64,000 bases of DNA from Tsukamurella sputi (GCF_007858445.1 NZ_VIGV01000001.1:930001-994000); one strand, 5' to 3'. Shown: positions 51,525 to 63,312, numbered from the stretch's first letter. Program-made: numbers and translations. Notes: generated by a model from the sequence alone, not told the origin.

Positions 51525-52268
51525 ATGGGAATGCTTGGGCGGAGAACTCAGTCGAAGACTCTGAGCACGCGGATCGACTTCAGCGAAGACACGCCACCCG
51601 GGAAGGATTCAGATGTATTCAGCCCGACACTTCGCCAGTACCACCGGGCCCTCTGGAGCCGCGAGCTCCCGGGTGGCGGGAATTTCAACCTGATCGCCAA
51701 GGGCTATCGCCCCTATCTCAGCCATCGTTCGCCACTCGGCGACTTCGATCTATCGAGTGACATCTGCGTTCCCGGTTTCGTGGGCCGGCGGCGGATGGAA
51801 TCCATCATCAAGGAGACCCCGTACCGAGCCATCGACAAGTTCGAGGCCGTCAGAGGAACGATCGGCGGACGAATGATCTGGCCCAGCCGGACGATCAACG
51901 GCACCGGAACCATCAACGGTATGCGCGGCTTCCACCCGCGCATCAGCGATCGCTGGGATCTGACAGTCGAGTGCGTTCGGCGTCATTACGCCGCGCAGGC
52001 GAGCCCCCTGTCCACGGTGCTCGAAGCGAACCGCGGATTCTTCGACCTCTTCAACGACTTTCGCGGGTTCGTCGACTTCTTCCTCCTCCAGGACATCGTC
52101 AGTCCGGACTACACGTCCGTCAGATTCCTGATGCCGTTCGACGACTTCACAACACCCGCGCTTCCGGCCGACTCGGCCTCGTACACGCAGTATCTTGCCA
52201 AGGCAACCGGCTACATCAGGGCGCGCAACACACGTATCGCCTCATTGAAGATTCGAGCCCCGCAATAG
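51525..52268 (+). CDS. DUF6994-like protein of unknown function
   Basis: The 247-residue soluble protein has a conserved-looking core: IDFSEDTPPGKDSDVFSPTLRQYHRALWSRELP, FDLSSDICVPGFVGRRRMESIIKETPYRAIDKFEAVRGTIGGRMIWPSRTINGTGTINGMRGFHPRISDRWDLTVECVRRHY and FFDLFNDFRGFVDFFLLQDIVS. This layout matches a family seen in scattered bacteria (DUF6994) without a known role. Codon use looks less GC-rich at third positions than in the neighbours. The ATG at 51525 has no clear ribosome-binding site. It is divergent from the DUF559-type gene. Confidence 0.6.
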   Translation: MGMLGRRTQSKTLSTRIDFSEDTPPGKDSDVFSPTLRQYHRALWSRELPGGGNFNLIAKGYRPYLSHRSPLGDFDLSSDICVPGFVGRRRMESIIKETPYRAIDKFEAVRGTIGGRMIWPSRTINGTGTINGMRGFHPRISDRWDLTVECVRRHYAAQASPLSTVLEANRGFFDLFNDFRGFVDFFLLQDIVSPDYTSVRFLMPFDDFTTPALPADSASYTQYLAKATGYIRARNTRIASLKIRAPQ

Positions 52269-52340
52269 TGGCAAGCACATCGTCTCCAGGGGCATGGGAA
52301 GGTCCACAGCCGGCGCCGTCTCACGCAGTCGTCGGACCGG

Positions 52341-53156
52341 TCAGTCGAAGACGTCGGGCGAGGAGGCGACGGTCTGCTCCCACAGCGGCCGGAACTGGAA
52401 CCAGCCCGCGAGGTCGCCACCCACCTGGGAGTGCGTCAACCGTGCGGTCTCGGGGTCGATCGGCTGCGGCTCCCCCGCGGCCATGGCGACGAGCTGCGCC
52501 TGGCAGGAGCGCTCCATCGTGACGAACCACCACGCCGCCGACGAGACGGAGCCGCCGACGGTGATCAGCCCGTGGTTCTTGAGGATCGCGGCCTTGGCGT
52601 CGCCGATCGCCGCGGCGACCCGCTTGCCCTCGACGGTCTCGTTCACCACGCCGGCGTAGTCGTCGTAGATGCCGTGGTCCTCGAAGAAGGCGCAGGCGTC
52701 CTGGGTGAGCGGCGCCAGCGGGATGCCCAGCGAGGAGAAGGCCTTGCCGTACACCGAGTGCGCGTGGGCGGCGGCCACCGCATCGGGCCGCGCCTCGTGC
52801 ACCTGCGCGTGGATCACGAAGGCGGCCCGGTTCACAGGTCGGCGCCCGTGCACCACGACGCCGTTGTGGTCCACGCAGATCAGGTCCGAGACCCGGATCT
52901 GGTTGAAGCTCATGCCGAACGGGTTCACCCAGAACAGGCCCGGGTCCTCGGGATCGCGGGCGGTGATGTGCCCGGCGACGCCCTCGGAGAAGCCCAGCCG
53001 CCCGAACACCCGGAAGGCGACCGCCAGGTCGCGCTTGCGCTGCTCCCGCTCCTCGTCGACCGACAGACCCATCGGCGGCAGCGGCAGTTCCGCGTTCTCC
53101 GGCATCGGCCCGACCGCCGCCTCGAGCAGCGGGAGGTATTCGGCTGGCACGGACAT
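52341..53156 (-). CDS. Class II aldolase/adducin family protein
   Basis: The 271-residue protein has the class II aldolase fold with metal-binding His residues in AAAHAHSVYG and LKNHGLITVGG, and a nucleophilic Glu-type SEGVAGHITARD near the N-terminus. Family members include fuculose- and ribulose-phosphate aldolases and demethylmenaquinone-type enzymes; the presence of the long MGLSVDEEREQRKRDLA start is like the actinobacterial group of unknown substrate. AGGAG lies 8 nt before ATG 53156. Confidence 0.87.
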   Translation of the reverse strand: MSVPAEYLPLLEAAVGPMPENAELPLPPMGLSVDEEREQRKRDLAVAFRVFGRLGFSEGVAGHITARDPEDPGLFWVNPFGMSFNQIRVSDLICVDHNGVVVHGRRPVNRAAFVIHAQVHEARPDAVAAAHAHSVYGKAFSSLGIPLAPLTQDACAFFEDHGIYDDYAGVVNETVEGKRVAAAIGDAKAAILKNHGLITVGGSVSSAAWWFVTMERSCQAQLVAMAAGEPQPIDPETARLTHSQVGGDLAGWFQFRPLWEQTVASSPDVFD

Positions 53157-53248
53157 CGGCACACTCCTGAGGGACGCGGCGCGCCGACCGGCGCGCACTC
53201 CACTCCTTGATAACACCCCGCACCCTCCGGACGTGGGAGTATCTCCGC

Positions 53249-53860
53249 ATGGGGAGGTCGGGGCGCATCGCGGCGGTGCTGCTGATCGCAATCGTCGGTG
53301 TCGCGCTCGCGGTCTGGTACCACGGCCGCACCACCGGCACGTTCTTCGACGATGCGACGGACGGCGACTGCCTCGCCGCCGTGCCGTACGGCCCCGTCGG
53401 GCAGCTCGCGGGTCACGGAGCGCCCCGGGCCACGACGGTGCCGTGCGACAGCGCGCAGGCCGGCTACGTCGTCGTCGCGCACAGCACCCGGACGGCTGTC
53501 ACCTGCCCCGATGGCGCCAAGGACGTCACCACCCCGGCGCGGGTCCGCATCGCCGAGGGCGCACGGACCGCCCGCACCACGTACGGCTGGGGCGCGATGT
53601 GCCTCGCCCCCGTCCTCCACGACGGAGCCTGTTACGCCGCTGGCAACGACCGCGGCGGCCGGGTGCGCACGATCCCGTGCGACCTCCTGGCGTGGCAGGT
53701 CACCCGCCGGATCGAGGGCGTCTCCGACATCGCCCGGTGCACGCCGGCCACCGGCCTCGTCCTCACCGCACCCGCGGTGACCTACTGCGAGGTCCTGTAC
53801 GAGGAACCGGGCAACCCGCTCGCGGGCCGGATCGCCCGCACACCGCCGCCCGCCGGGTAG
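53249..53860 (+). CDS. Membrane-anchored or exported protein with eight cysteines, unknown function
   Basis: The 203-residue protein has an N-terminal membrane helix (IAAVLLIAIVGVALAVWY) and an outer domain with eight Cys (DGDCLAA, VPCDSAQ, VTCPDG, GAMCLAP, DGACYAA, IPCDLLA, ARCTPA, TYCEVL). The even spacing suggests four disulfides. I do not recognise the family; the pattern DCL...VPC...C...CL repeated twice hints at an internal duplication. ATG 53249 follows GGGAG. It is divergent from the aldolase-family gene and convergent with purH. Confidence 0.65.
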   Translation: MGRSGRIAAVLLIAIVGVALAVWYHGRTTGTFFDDATDGDCLAAVPYGPVGQLAGHGAPRATTVPCDSAQAGYVVVAHSTRTAVTCPDGAKDVTTPARVRIAEGARTARTTYGWGAMCLAPVLHDGACYAAGNDRGGRVRTIPCDLLAWQVTRRIEGVSDIARCTPATGLVLTAPAVTYCEVLYEEPGNPLAGRIARTPPPAG

Positions 53861-53879
53861 CCGCGATCGGAGCGCCGAC

Positions 53880-55423
<1,544 letters not shown>

Positions 55424-55427
<4 letters not shown>

Positions 55428-56074
55428 GGAATGGTGACCTTTCGTCCATCCGTGCTGTAGCCCTGGCGGGCGACTGCGGCGACGACCTCTGTCAGAAGCC
55501 GGCGCTCAACGACCTTGATCCGTTCGTGCAGGGTCTCCTCGGTGTCCCCCGGCTGCACCGCGACCGCTTCCTGCGCGAGGATCGGTCCGGTGTCGAGCCC
55601 CGCGTCCACGAGATGCACGGTGGAGCCGGTGAGTTTGACTCCGTGCTCGAGGGCGGCGGGAACGGCGTGGGCGCCCGGGAAGGCGGGCAGGAGCGCGGGG
55701 TGCGCGTTGATGACGCGGCCCCCGAACGCGGAGAGGAAGGCGGGGCCGAGGATCTTCATGAAGCCGGCCGCCACCACGAGGTGCGGTTCCAGCTCGGAGA
55801 CGGCGGCGGTGAGCGCCTCGTCCCACGCGGCGCGGTCGTCGTACGCCCGGACGGGCACCTCGGCGCCCTCGACACCGGCGGACGCGGCGATCTCCAACGC
55901 GCGGCAACTCCGGTCGGCGACGACGCCGACCACGGCCCCGGGATAGCCCGGCTCCGCCGCGGCGGCGAGCAGCGCCTCGAGCAGCGAACCGGTACCGGAC
56001 GCCAGCACGACGATCCGGGCGGGCGCGCACGGCGGCACGACCGTGGGGCTGGGCGTGGTCAGGATGCACTCCAT
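55424..56074 (-). CDS. purN: Phosphoribosylglycinamide formyltransferase
   Basis: The 216-residue enzyme transfers a formyl group from 10-formyl-THF to GAR. It contains [18 protein letters not shown], the formyl-folate site [23 protein letters not shown], catalytic [17 protein letters not shown], and [22 protein letters not shown] 56074 matches where the M. tuberculosis enzyme begins, about 20 residues before the fold; the ATG at 56095 is an alternative. It is followed by purH with a 4-nt overlap. Confidence 0.95.
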
Positions 56075-56118
56075 CGCAGAGGGACGATTCGGCAACAGCC
56101 TAGCGCCGAGCCTTCGAC

Positions 56119-57585
56119 CTACTGCCCGAAGGTGTAGCTGTCGAGCTCCTCGATGTCCGCAATGTCGCGCTCGCGCTTCGTCGCCGCAGGTCCGACGTTC
56201 TGCCGCGACTCGGGCCGGGTCACCGGCCGGACCTCCTCGGTGGGCTGCTCGGCGACGGCGTCGAAGTCGCCGGTGTCCGCCGGCTCCTCGGCCGAGTCGG
56301 CAGGGTCCGCCGGATCGTCGTGCGCCGCGCGCTCCACGGGGTCGATCTCGACGGTGACGCCGTCGTCGATGGCGTCCGCCTCGTCGGCGTAGGTGGTGTA
56401 GCCCGACGGTGCCTGCTCCTCCGCCCGGCGTGCCGCACGGACGGCGCGGGACTCCCCCGCCTGCTGGAGCACGAGCGCCGCGAGCACCCCGACCAGTCCG
56501 ATCCAGCCCAGGGTGAACAGGAACACTTGGGTCAGGTCGGCGCCGGCGTAGCCGAAGCCACCGAGCTCACCACCCGCGAGGAAGGCCGCAGCGGTGAAGC
56601 CCACGGCGGTGAGGAGTGCGGTCGCGGCGACGGTGGTCACCGTCGGCCCGAGGTCGAGGGAGCGGGCGGCGCACCGTCGGCCCACCTGGACCGCGACGAA
56701 CGCGGGGACGGCGAGGAGGGGCAGCAGGTACCAGGGCGACGGGCCCTGCGGCAGCACGGCGAGGATCGGCACGCCCGGCGCGCGGCCCGGGACCGCGGAG
56801 AAGAGGCTCATCGAGAGGGGGCCGAGGTCGACAGTCACGCCGAGCGGCAGGGCCGCGGCCCCGATCACCACGTTGGGGAGGTAGAGCAGGGAAAGCACGA
56901 CGAGCGAGACCATGCCGATGCCGTCGTTGCCGGAACGGACCAGCTCGAAGACCGTCTCCCAGCGGATCGCCAGTCGGACGAGGACGATGACCAGGCCCAC
57001 CGCGCCGAAGGTCAGCAACGCGCGGCCGGCGAGCCGGGCGCAGTCGTCGACCCAGACGGGGATGCGGAGGAAGCGGGCGGCGTCGCGCCAGTACGCGGGG
57101 GCGAGGCCCAGGAGGGCGGCGCCCAGATGCACCGCGACGGTGCCGAGGAAGGCGGTGAGCGGCGGCGGCGTGCCGATGGTGTACCGCCCGGCGGCGTCGT
57201 TGACGACAGCCAGCGCGATGGCGGTGAAGAGGGCGGGCCCGGCGATGGCGCACAGCAGCACGGAGCGCAGGTCCGCGAGCGGGCGGCCCTCGCCGCCGGC
57301 GCGGCGTGCGGCCCGTGCCACGCCCAGGACCAGCGCGATCGTGGGAACCAGGGGCAGCACCCCGAGGGTGATGTCGCTGATGGTGACCGGCACCTGGTGC
57401 ACGGCCAGCCACAGTCCGGCGACGGTCGGGGCGATGGCCCCGAAGCCCGTCGACGTGGTCACCAGGACCAGCGCGGCCACGACGAGGGTGGACGCGAGGG
57501 TCACGAGCGAGGGACCGAAGGCCATGACGAACAGCGGCCGGGTCTCGCTCGGGCCCGGCCCGGCGGCGCGCGCTGATTCATTCAT
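56119..57585 (-). CDS. DUF6350 integral membrane protein (Rv0955 homologue)
   Basis: The 488-residue protein has about ten membrane helices and a charged, acidic C-terminal tail of about 100 residues (EEQAPSGYTTYADEADAIDDGVTVEIDPVERAAHDD...). Conserved-looking parts are FVMAFGPSLVTLASTLVVAALVLV at the start and YLPNVVIGAAALPLGVTVDLGPLSMSLF. Its position before purN matches Rv0955 and it is co-oriented, 44 nt upstream of purN. The function is unknown. Starts ATG 57585 or GTG 57594. Confidence 0.82.
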   Translation of the reverse strand: MNESARAAGPGPSETRPLFVMAFGPSLVTLASTLVVAALVLVTTSTGFGAIAPTVAGLWLAVHQVPVTISDITLGVLPLVPTIALVLGVARAARRAGGEGRPLADLRSVLLCAIAGPALFTAIALAVVNDAAGRYTIGTPPPLTAFLGTVAVHLGAALLGLAPAYWRDAARFLRIPVWVDDCARLAGRALLTFGAVGLVIVLVRLAIRWETVFELVRSGNDGIGMVSLVVLSLLYLPNVVIGAAALPLGVTVDLGPLSMSLFSAVPGRAPGVPILAVLPQGPSPWYLLPLLAVPAFVAVQVGRRCAARSLDLGPTVTTVAATALLTAVGFTAAAFLAGGELGGFGYAGADLTQVFLFTLGWIGLVGVLAALVLQQAGESRAVRAARRAEEQAPSGYTTYADEADAIDDGVTVEIDPVERAAHDDPADPADSAEEPADTGDFDAVAEQPTEEVRPVTRPESRQNVGPAATKRERDIADIEELDSYTFGQ

Positions 57586-57643
57586 CTTCACCACTGTGAC
57601 ATCGCAGTGGTCGATGATGGCTCAGGCGCGCCGCAGGCGGGGA

Positions 57644-58774
57644 CTACTGACCCTGCGGCTTGTTCTCGTCGTCGGCCGAGTGCGAGCCGTACTGCGGGGT
57701 CGACGGGGTGCCGAAGGCCTGCGTGCCGGCCGCCGAGGCCTGGCCGAAGGCGGTGGTCACCTCGTCACCCGACGCCGAGGCGCCCGGGTTCGACGGTGCG
57801 CCGGGAGCCTGGAAGCCCGTGGTGGCCGGCGCAGCGGGAGTCGAGGGGGTGGACGGCGTGGAAGCCTGGTAGCCCGACGAGGCCGGCGCCTGGTAGCCGC
57901 CGTACGAGGGCCACTGCGACTGCCCCTGCGACTGGGGAGCCTGCTGCTCCTGCTGCGCGGGCGCGGCGGCCGGCGCAGCCGGGATCGACGGCGCCGACGA
58001 CGCCTCGGTGGCGGCCGGAGCGGAAGTAGCAGCATCTGCGGACGCCGACTCGGCGGCCACGGCGGCCGGGTTCTTCACGATGCCCGCGTCGACGAGCACC
58101 AGCACGACCGCGGCGGCCGCGGTGAGCAGCGAGAAGACCAGGGCGATCCAGTAGCCGTAGGCGATGTTGTCCCAGGCGAAGATGCCGAACAGCAGGGTCA
58201 GGAAGCCCGCGACGGCGAGCGCCGCCGCAGGGGTGCGCCCGGTGTTGCCCTTGGAGATCAGGCTCAGGCCCGCCGCGACACCCGCACCGAGCGCGAGCGC
58301 CAGCGCGATCAGGGCCTGGTGCTCGAAGCCGGTGGCACTGATGGTGCTGCCGCTGTACGGGCTCTTGATCTCCGCGAAGTTCAGGAAGCTCAGCAGGAAG
58401 GTGATCACGCCGAGCGCCGCGGTGGCGATGGACAGCACCAGCGCGAGGTCCAGCGGCTTCGACGGCGCTGCGGGCGCCTGCGGGTAGCCGCCGTAGCCGC
58501 CCTGCTGGCCGTAGCCCTGCTGCTGCGGGTAGCCCTGGCCGTAGCCCTGCTGGCCGTACCCCTGCTGCGAGTAGTCGGGCTGCTGGCCGTAGCCCTGCTG
58601 CGCCGGCTGGCCGTAGCCGCCCTGCTGGGCCGGCTGCTGCGCGGGCTGGCCGTAGCCGCCCTGCTGCCCCGGCTGGCCGAATCCCTGCTGGCCGTAGCCC
58701 TGCTGCGAGTAGTCCGGCTGCCCGTAGCCCCCCTGGCCCGGCTGCTGTCCGTACCCTCCACCTGAGTAGGTCAT
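57644..58774 (-). CDS. DUF5336 membrane protein with GQQ-rich N-terminus (Rv0954 homologue)
   Basis: The 376-residue protein starts with about 100 residues of Gly-Tyr-Gln-Pro repeats (such as [15 protein letters not shown]), then four membrane helices ([21 protein letters not shown] to [10 protein letters not shown]) and a long Ala/Ser/Pro tail. Rv0954 and related 34-kDa antigens have this layout and sit before the same DUF6350 gene. In mycobacteria the protein associates with the divisome or cell envelope; here this is by homology only. ATG 58774. Confidence 0.85.
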   Translation of the reverse strand: MTYSGGGYGQQPGQGGYGQPDYSQQGYGQQGFGQPGQQGGYGQPAQQPAQQGGYGQPAQQGYGQQPDYSQQGYGQQGYGQGYPQQQGYGQQGGYGGYPQAPAAPSKPLDLALVLSIATAALGVITFLLSFLNFAEIKSPYSGSTISATGFEHQALIALALALGAGVAAGLSLISKGNTGRTPAAALAVAGFLTLLFGIFAWDNIAYGYWIALVFSLLTAAAAVVLVLVDAGIVKNPAAVAAESASADAATSAPAATEASSAPSIPAAPAAAPAQQEQQAPQSQGQSQWPSYGGYQAPASSGYQASTPSTPSTPAAPATTGFQAPGAPSNPGASASGDEVTTAFGQASAAGTQAFGTPSTPQYGSHSADDENKPQGQ

Positions 58775-58862
58775 GTTCTTCTCCCCGAAGGTCGACGCGG
58801 CTCCGCACGGAGCCAGTACGCCACCACCCTATACACCGACTCCGACGCCGATGCGATTCAAC

Positions 58863-59729
58863 TCATCGTGTGTGGTGGTCCACCAGAGTCAAGAGTGCGC
58901 GGGCTGCGGGGCTCAGCAGCTTCGAATGCACCAGCAGTTGTGAGCGGGTGGGGCCGTCGAGGAGCGGCACCGTAGCGAGCCCGGGACCGTCGGGCACGAC
59001 CTCCCGCGCGGCCATCCCGACGCAGAGCCCCGCCCCGATCAGCTCGAGCATCGTCTCCGACCGGTCCACCTCGAAAGCGACGGTGCGCCGCACCCCGGCC
59101 CGGTCGAAGGCCTGGTCCGACTCCGCGCGGCCGGCGCCGCCCGCGGGGTAGTCCACGAACGGTCGATCGGCGGTCTCGGCGAGGGTGAGCGGACCGTCGA
59201 CCCGCTGCGCCTCGGGCACCACCAGAACGAGGTGGTCCACGGCGAGCCGGCGGGCGACCACGCCCGAGGTGGAGAAGCCCTCCGGCACCCCGAGCAGCGC
59301 CAGATCGACGGTGCCCGTCCGCACGTCCTCGATCAGGTTCTCACTCGCCCCGCTCCGCAGATGCACCGTGGCGTCGGGGTAGGCGGCCCGGTAGGTCGCC
59401 AGGACGTCGACCACGTCGAAGGCGGTGAAGGTGGGGATCATCCCGACGGTGACGGCGCCCCGGACGCCGCCCAGCGTGGCGGCCACCTCGTCGGCGGCCC
59501 GCTCCGTCGCGGCGAGCGCGGCCCGCGCATGCGGGAGGAAGGCCGCGCCGGCCCGGGTGAGCCGGACGGAGCGGTTGGTGCGGTCGAAAAGACGCGCGCC
59601 GAGTTCGTTCTCCAGCGCCGCGACGCGATGACTCAGGGCCGACTGCACCACGTGACAGCGCTCGGCGGCGCGGGTGAAGTTCAGCGTCTCCGACACCGCG
59701 ATCACGTAGCGCAGCTGCTGCAGCTCCAT
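58863..59729 (-). CDS. LysR family transcriptional regulator
   Basis: The 288-residue protein starts with the LysR winged helix (MELQQLRYVIAVSETLNFTRAAERCHVVQSALSHRVAALENELGARLFDRTNRSVRLT) and has a periplasmic-binding-type effector domain. It is divergent from an MFS exporter gene with a 77-nt gap carrying a dyad, so it very likely regulates that gene. The effector is unknown. Confidence 0.93.
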   Translation of the reverse strand: MELQQLRYVIAVSETLNFTRAAERCHVVQSALSHRVAALENELGARLFDRTNRSVRLTRAGAAFLPHARAALAATERAADEVAATLGGVRGAVTVGMIPTFTAFDVVDVLATYRAAYPDATVHLRSGASENLIEDVRTGTVDLALLGVPEGFSTSGVVARRLAVDHLVLVVPEAQRVDGPLTLAETADRPFVDYPAGGAGRAESDQAFDRAGVRRTVAFEVDRSETMLELIGAGLCVGMAAREVVPDGPGLATVPLLDGPTRSQLLVHSKLLSPAARALLTLVDHHTR

Positions 59730-59747
59730 CGATCATCTCCAGATCAG

Positions 59748-59766
59748 ATCATTTCATCGAAATCAT
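59748..59766. promoter_or_regulatory. Candidate LysR operator
   Basis: ATCATTTCATCGAAATCAT is a dyad AT-ATTTC-N3-GAAAT-AT with single mismatches in the arms, AT-rich and centred 28 nt from the LysR start and 50 nt from the MFS start. It fits the LysR T-N11-A type. No -10 is assigned. Confidence 0.55.
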
Positions 59767-59806
59767 ACGTTGGACGCATGATCGGTGGTCGCCCAGACTG
59801 GGGGAC

Positions 59807-61027
59807 ATGACCACGACCACCCGCCCCGTCGCCGGCCTGCTCCACCTGATGGCCGTAGCCACGGGGCTCTCCGCTGCGAGCCTGTACGTCGCGTACCCGA
59901 TCCTCGACGTGCTCCGGGACCGGTTCGCGATGTCCGAGACGACGGCCGGACTGCTGGTGACCGTCGCACAAGCGGGGTACGCCGCCGGGCTGATCTTCCT
60001 GGTCCCGGTCTCGGACGTCGTGCGCCGGCGGCCGCTGGCCCTGACGCTGCTGACGCTCACGGCGGCGGCGCTCGTCGTGGCCGGTGCCGCTCCCTCGGGG
60101 TCGGTGCTCCTCGCGGCGTCGGCGCTGGCCGCGATCACCGCTGTCGGGGCGCAGGTGATCGTGCCCTACGCCGCGGAACTGGCGGGGCCGCGCGAGCAGG
60201 CGCACGCCGTGGGTGTGGTGATGAGCGGCGTGATTCTCGGCGGGCTGCTGAGCCGCTTCCTGTCCGGGCTGCTCACCGACGCCCTCGGTTGGCGCACTCC
60301 GTACTTCGTACTGGCGGCGGCGTTGCTGGCCGCCGCGGCGGCGCTCGCCCGGACGATGCCGCGACACGATCCCGGCCGCCCGGGGCTCACCGCCGGCGGG
60401 TACCGGGACCTCCTGGCCTCGATGGTCGCGCTGGTCCGTGAGTTCCCGGCGCTCCGACTGCGATCCGTGCTCGCGGCCCTGTCCCTCGCCTCGTTCGTGG
60501 TGCAGGGGGCCGCGGTCACCTTCCTGCTCGCGGGTCCCCGGTTCGGCTGGACGCCCACGGCGATCGGCGCGATCGGCCTGCTCGGTGCGGTGGGCGCCCT
60601 GTCCGGCCCGCTGATCGGCCGGATCGTCGATCGCGGTCACGGCGCGCTGCTCACCACGGCGGGCCTGATCGCCCAGCCGATCGCCTGGTCGGCGATGCTC
60701 CTGGCGGACGGGAAGGGCGGCCTGCCCGCGCTGATCGTCGGGCTGGTGGTCCTCGGCATCGGGCAGCAGGCGGTGCTGAACTCGTCGCAGGCAGTGATCT
60801 ACTCGCTGCGCCCCGAAGCGCGCGGCCGGATCAACGCGGTGTTCATGGGCACCTTCTTCCTCGGCGGCACACTGGGTTCCGCGGCAGCGGCGGCGCTGTG
60901 GCCGGTCGCCGGCTGGACCGGGGCGTGTCTGCTCGGCGCCGGCGTGGCCGCCGCGGCGTTGGTGCTCTACCTCGCCTTCCGCGGCGTGGAACGGACCGGG
61001 CTCGACGGGGCGGCACCGTCGGCCTAG
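59807..61027 (+). CDS. MFS transporter (drug/metabolite efflux type)
   Basis: The 406-residue protein has 12 membrane helices. After helix 2 it has the MFS motif A variant PVSDVVRRRPLALTLL, and helix 5 shows GVVMSGVILGGLLSRFLSGLLTDALGWR (motif C-like). Such proteins of the YnfM/AraJ type export sugars or drugs. ATG 59807 follows GGGG-AC. It is divergent from the LysR gene and ended by a strong hairpin. Confidence 0.88.
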   Translation: MTTTTRPVAGLLHLMAVATGLSAASLYVAYPILDVLRDRFAMSETTAGLLVTVAQAGYAAGLIFLVPVSDVVRRRPLALTLLTLTAAALVVAGAAPSGSVLLAASALAAITAVGAQVIVPYAAELAGPREQAHAVGVVMSGVILGGLLSRFLSGLLTDALGWRTPYFVLAAALLAAAAALARTMPRHDPGRPGLTAGGYRDLLASMVALVREFPALRLRSVLAALSLASFVVQGAAVTFLLAGPRFGWTPTAIGAIGLLGAVGALSGPLIGRIVDRGHGALLTTAGLIAQPIAWSAMLLADGKGGLPALIVGLVVLGIGQQAVLNSSQAVIYSLRPEARGRINAVFMGTFFLGGTLGSAAAAALWPVAGWTGACLLGAGVAAAALVLYLAFRGVERTGLDGAAPSA

Positions 61028-61036
61028 GGAAACGGG

Positions 61037-61070
61037 ACGGCCCCGCCTCCCTGAGGGGAGACGGGGCCGT
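61037..61070. terminator. Bidirectional hairpin terminator between MFS gene and sucD
   Basis: ACGGCCCCG pairs with CGGGGCCGT and inner CTCC with GGAG around a short loop. It lies between convergent genes. Confidence 0.85.
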
Positions 61071-61088
61071 GGACCGAATGTGCTGCGG

Positions 61089-61991
61089 TTACAGCGACTG
61101 CAGGATCTCGCGGGCGAGAGCGGCGGTCTCGGACGGGGTCTTGCCCACCTTGACGCCGGCGGCCTCAAGGGCCTCCTTCTTCGCGGCGGCCGTGCCCGAG
61201 GAGCCGGAGACGATGGCGCCGGCGTGGCCCATGGTCTTGCCCTCGGGAGCGGTGAAGCCGGCCACGTAGCCCACGACGGGCTTGGTGACGTTGGCCTGGA
61301 TGTACGCCGCGGCGCGCTCCTCGGCGTCGCCGCCGATCTCGCCGATCATGACGATGAGCTTGGTGTTCGGGTCCTTCTCGAACGCCTCGATGGCGTCGAT
61401 GTGGGTGGTGCCGATCACCGGGTCGCCACCGATGCCGATGGCGGTGGAGAAGCCGAAATCGCGCAGCTCGTACATCATCTGGTAGGTCAGCGTGCCCGAC
61501 TTCGAGACGAGGCCGACGGGGCCGGTGCCGGTGATGTTGGCCGGGGTGATGCCGACGAGGGCCTCGCCCGGGGTGATGATGCCGGGGCAGTTCGGGCCGA
61601 TGATCCGGGTCTTCTGGCCCTTCTCCACGTTGTAGGCCCAGGCGTACGCCGAGTCCTGCACGGGGATGCCCTCGGTGATGACCACCAGGAGCGGGATCTC
61701 GGCGTCGATGGCCTCGACGATGGCGTCCTTGGAGAACGCCGGCGGCACGAAGGCGATCGAGGTGTCGGCGCCGGTCTTCTCCATGGCCTCGGCCACGGAC
61801 CCGAAGACGGGGAGCTCGATGTCGTTGCCGTCCTTGTCGACGTGCTTGACGGTGGTGCCCGCCTTGCGCGCGTTCACGCCGCCCACGACGTTGGTGCCGG
61901 CCTTGAGCATCAGCGCGGTGTGCTTGGTGCCCTCGCCGCCGGTGATGCCCTGGACGATGACCTTGTTGTCCTTGGTCAGGAAGATAGCCAT
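61089..61991 (-). CDS. sucD: Succinate-CoA ligase, alpha subunit
   Basis: The 300-residue subunit binds CoA and carries the phospho-His. It contains [26 protein letters not shown], the CoA-binding [16 protein letters not shown], and the active His in [15 protein letters not shown]. It is part of the TCA cycle. It follows sucC by 16 nt, as in all actinobacteria. Confidence 0.96.
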   Translation of the reverse strand: MAIFLTKDNKVIVQGITGGEGTKHTALMLKAGTNVVGGVNARKAGTTVKHVDKDGNDIELPVFGSVAEAMEKTGADTSIAFVPPAFSKDAIVEAIDAEIPLLVVITEGIPVQDSAYAWAYNVEKGQKTRIIGPNCPGIITPGEALVGITPANITGTGPVGLVSKSGTLTYQMMYELRDFGFSTAIGIGGDPVIGTTHIDAIEAFEKDPNTKLIVMIGEIGGDAEERAAAYIQANVTKPVVGYVAGFTAPEGKTMGHAGAIVSGSSGTAAAKKEALEAAGVKVGKTPSETAALAREILQSL

Positions 61992-62007
61992 TCTTCTGTT
62001 GTCTCCC

Positions 62008-63171
62008 TTACTTGTTCGCCAGCTCGGCGGCCTTGTCGGCGCCTTCGTCCATGGTCTGCGCGAGCGTCACCAGCGGGTGGTTCGCGGCGGCCAGGATCGC
62101 CCGGCCCTCCTCGACCTTGTTGCCGTCGAGGCGCACGACGAGCGGCTTGGAGGCCGTGTCGCCCAGCGTGTTCAGGGCGCCGACGATGCCGTTGGCGACC
62201 GCATCGCACGCGGTGATGCCACCGAAGACGTTGACGAAGACGCTCTTGACCTGCTCGTCGCCGAGGATGACGTCGAGGCCGGCGGCCATGACCTCGGCCG
62301 AGGCGCCGCCGCCGATGTCGAGGAAGTTGGCGGGCTTGACGCCGCCGTGGTTCTCACCGGCGTAGGCGACCACGTCGAGCGTCGACATGACCAGGCCCGC
62401 ACCGTTGCCGATGACGCCGACCTGACCGTCGAGCTTGACGTAGTTGAGGTCGTTCTCCTTGGCCTTGAGCTCGAGCGGGTCGGTGGACCCGGCGTCGGCG
62501 AAGGCCTCGTGATCGGGGTGGCGGAAGTCGGCGTTCTCGTCGAGGCTGACCTTGCCGTCCAGCGCGAGGATCTGGTCGTCCGGGGTGCGGACGAGCGGGT
62601 TGACCTCGACCAGGGTGGCGTCCTCGGCGACGAAGACCTCCCACAGCTTCTGGATGGTCACGGCCGCAGCGTCGAGCACCTCGGCGGGCAGCTTGCCGGC
62701 CTCGGCGATGGCGCGGGCGGTGGCCAGGTCGACGCCCTTGGTGGCGTCCACCGCGATCTTCGCCAGCGCGTCCGGGTTCTGCTCGGCGGTGACCTCGATC
62801 TCCACGCCGCCCTCGACCGAGCACATGGCCAGGTAGGTGCGGTTCGCGCGGTCGAGCAGGAAGGAGATGTAGTACTCCTCGGCGATGTCGCTCGCCTCGG
62901 CCACCAGCAGCTTCTTGACGACGTGGCCCTTGATGTCCAGGCCCAGGATGGCCTCGGCGTTGGCCTGCGCCGCATCGGCGTCGGCGGAGTACTTCACGCC
63001 GCCGGCCTTGCCGCGGCCACCCACCTTGACCTGCGCCTTGACCATCACCGGCTTGCCGATTTCCTCGGCGATCGCGCGGGCGTCGGCGACATTGTCCGTC
63101 ACGCGGCCGGCCGAGGTAGGCACGCCGTGCTTGACGAACAGTTCCTTCGCTTGGTATTCGAAGAGATCCAT
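62008..63171 (-). CDS. sucC: Succinate-CoA ligase, beta subunit
   Basis: The 387-residue subunit has an ATP-grasp domain: [40 protein letters not shown] (nucleotide binding) and the later [16 protein letters not shown] and [13 protein letters not shown]. It binds nucleotide and succinate, and pairs with SucD. ATG 63171 with GTGAG close upstream is where the family starts. The sucCD operon has a 275-nt upstream region. Confidence 0.96.
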   Translation of the reverse strand: MDLFEYQAKELFVKHGVPTSAGRVTDNVADARAIAEEIGKPVMVKAQVKVGGRGKAGGVKYSADADAAQANAEAILGLDIKGHVVKKLLVAEASDIAEEYYISFLLDRANRTYLAMCSVEGGVEIEVTAEQNPDALAKIAVDATKGVDLATARAIAEAGKLPAEVLDAAAVTIQKLWEVFVAEDATLVEVNPLVRTPDDQILALDGKVSLDENADFRHPDHEAFADAGSTDPLELKAKENDLNYVKLDGQVGVIGNGAGLVMSTLDVVAYAGENHGGVKPANFLDIGGGASAEVMAAGLDVILGDEQVKSVFVNVFGGITACDAVANGIVGALNTLGDTASKPLVVRLDGNKVEEGRAILAAANHPLVTLAQTMDEGADKAAELANK

Positions 63172-63312
63172 CAGCTCACCATCTGTCTGGTTACTCGGTC
63201 CACCCGCATTCTTCACGGGTCCGGCCTCGACTCTATGCCTCCGCGAATCCGCTCGGGCGGCGACCCTTGTTCAATGACGTATCTCACTTGACCTGCGGTT
63301 ATCAACCATCGC

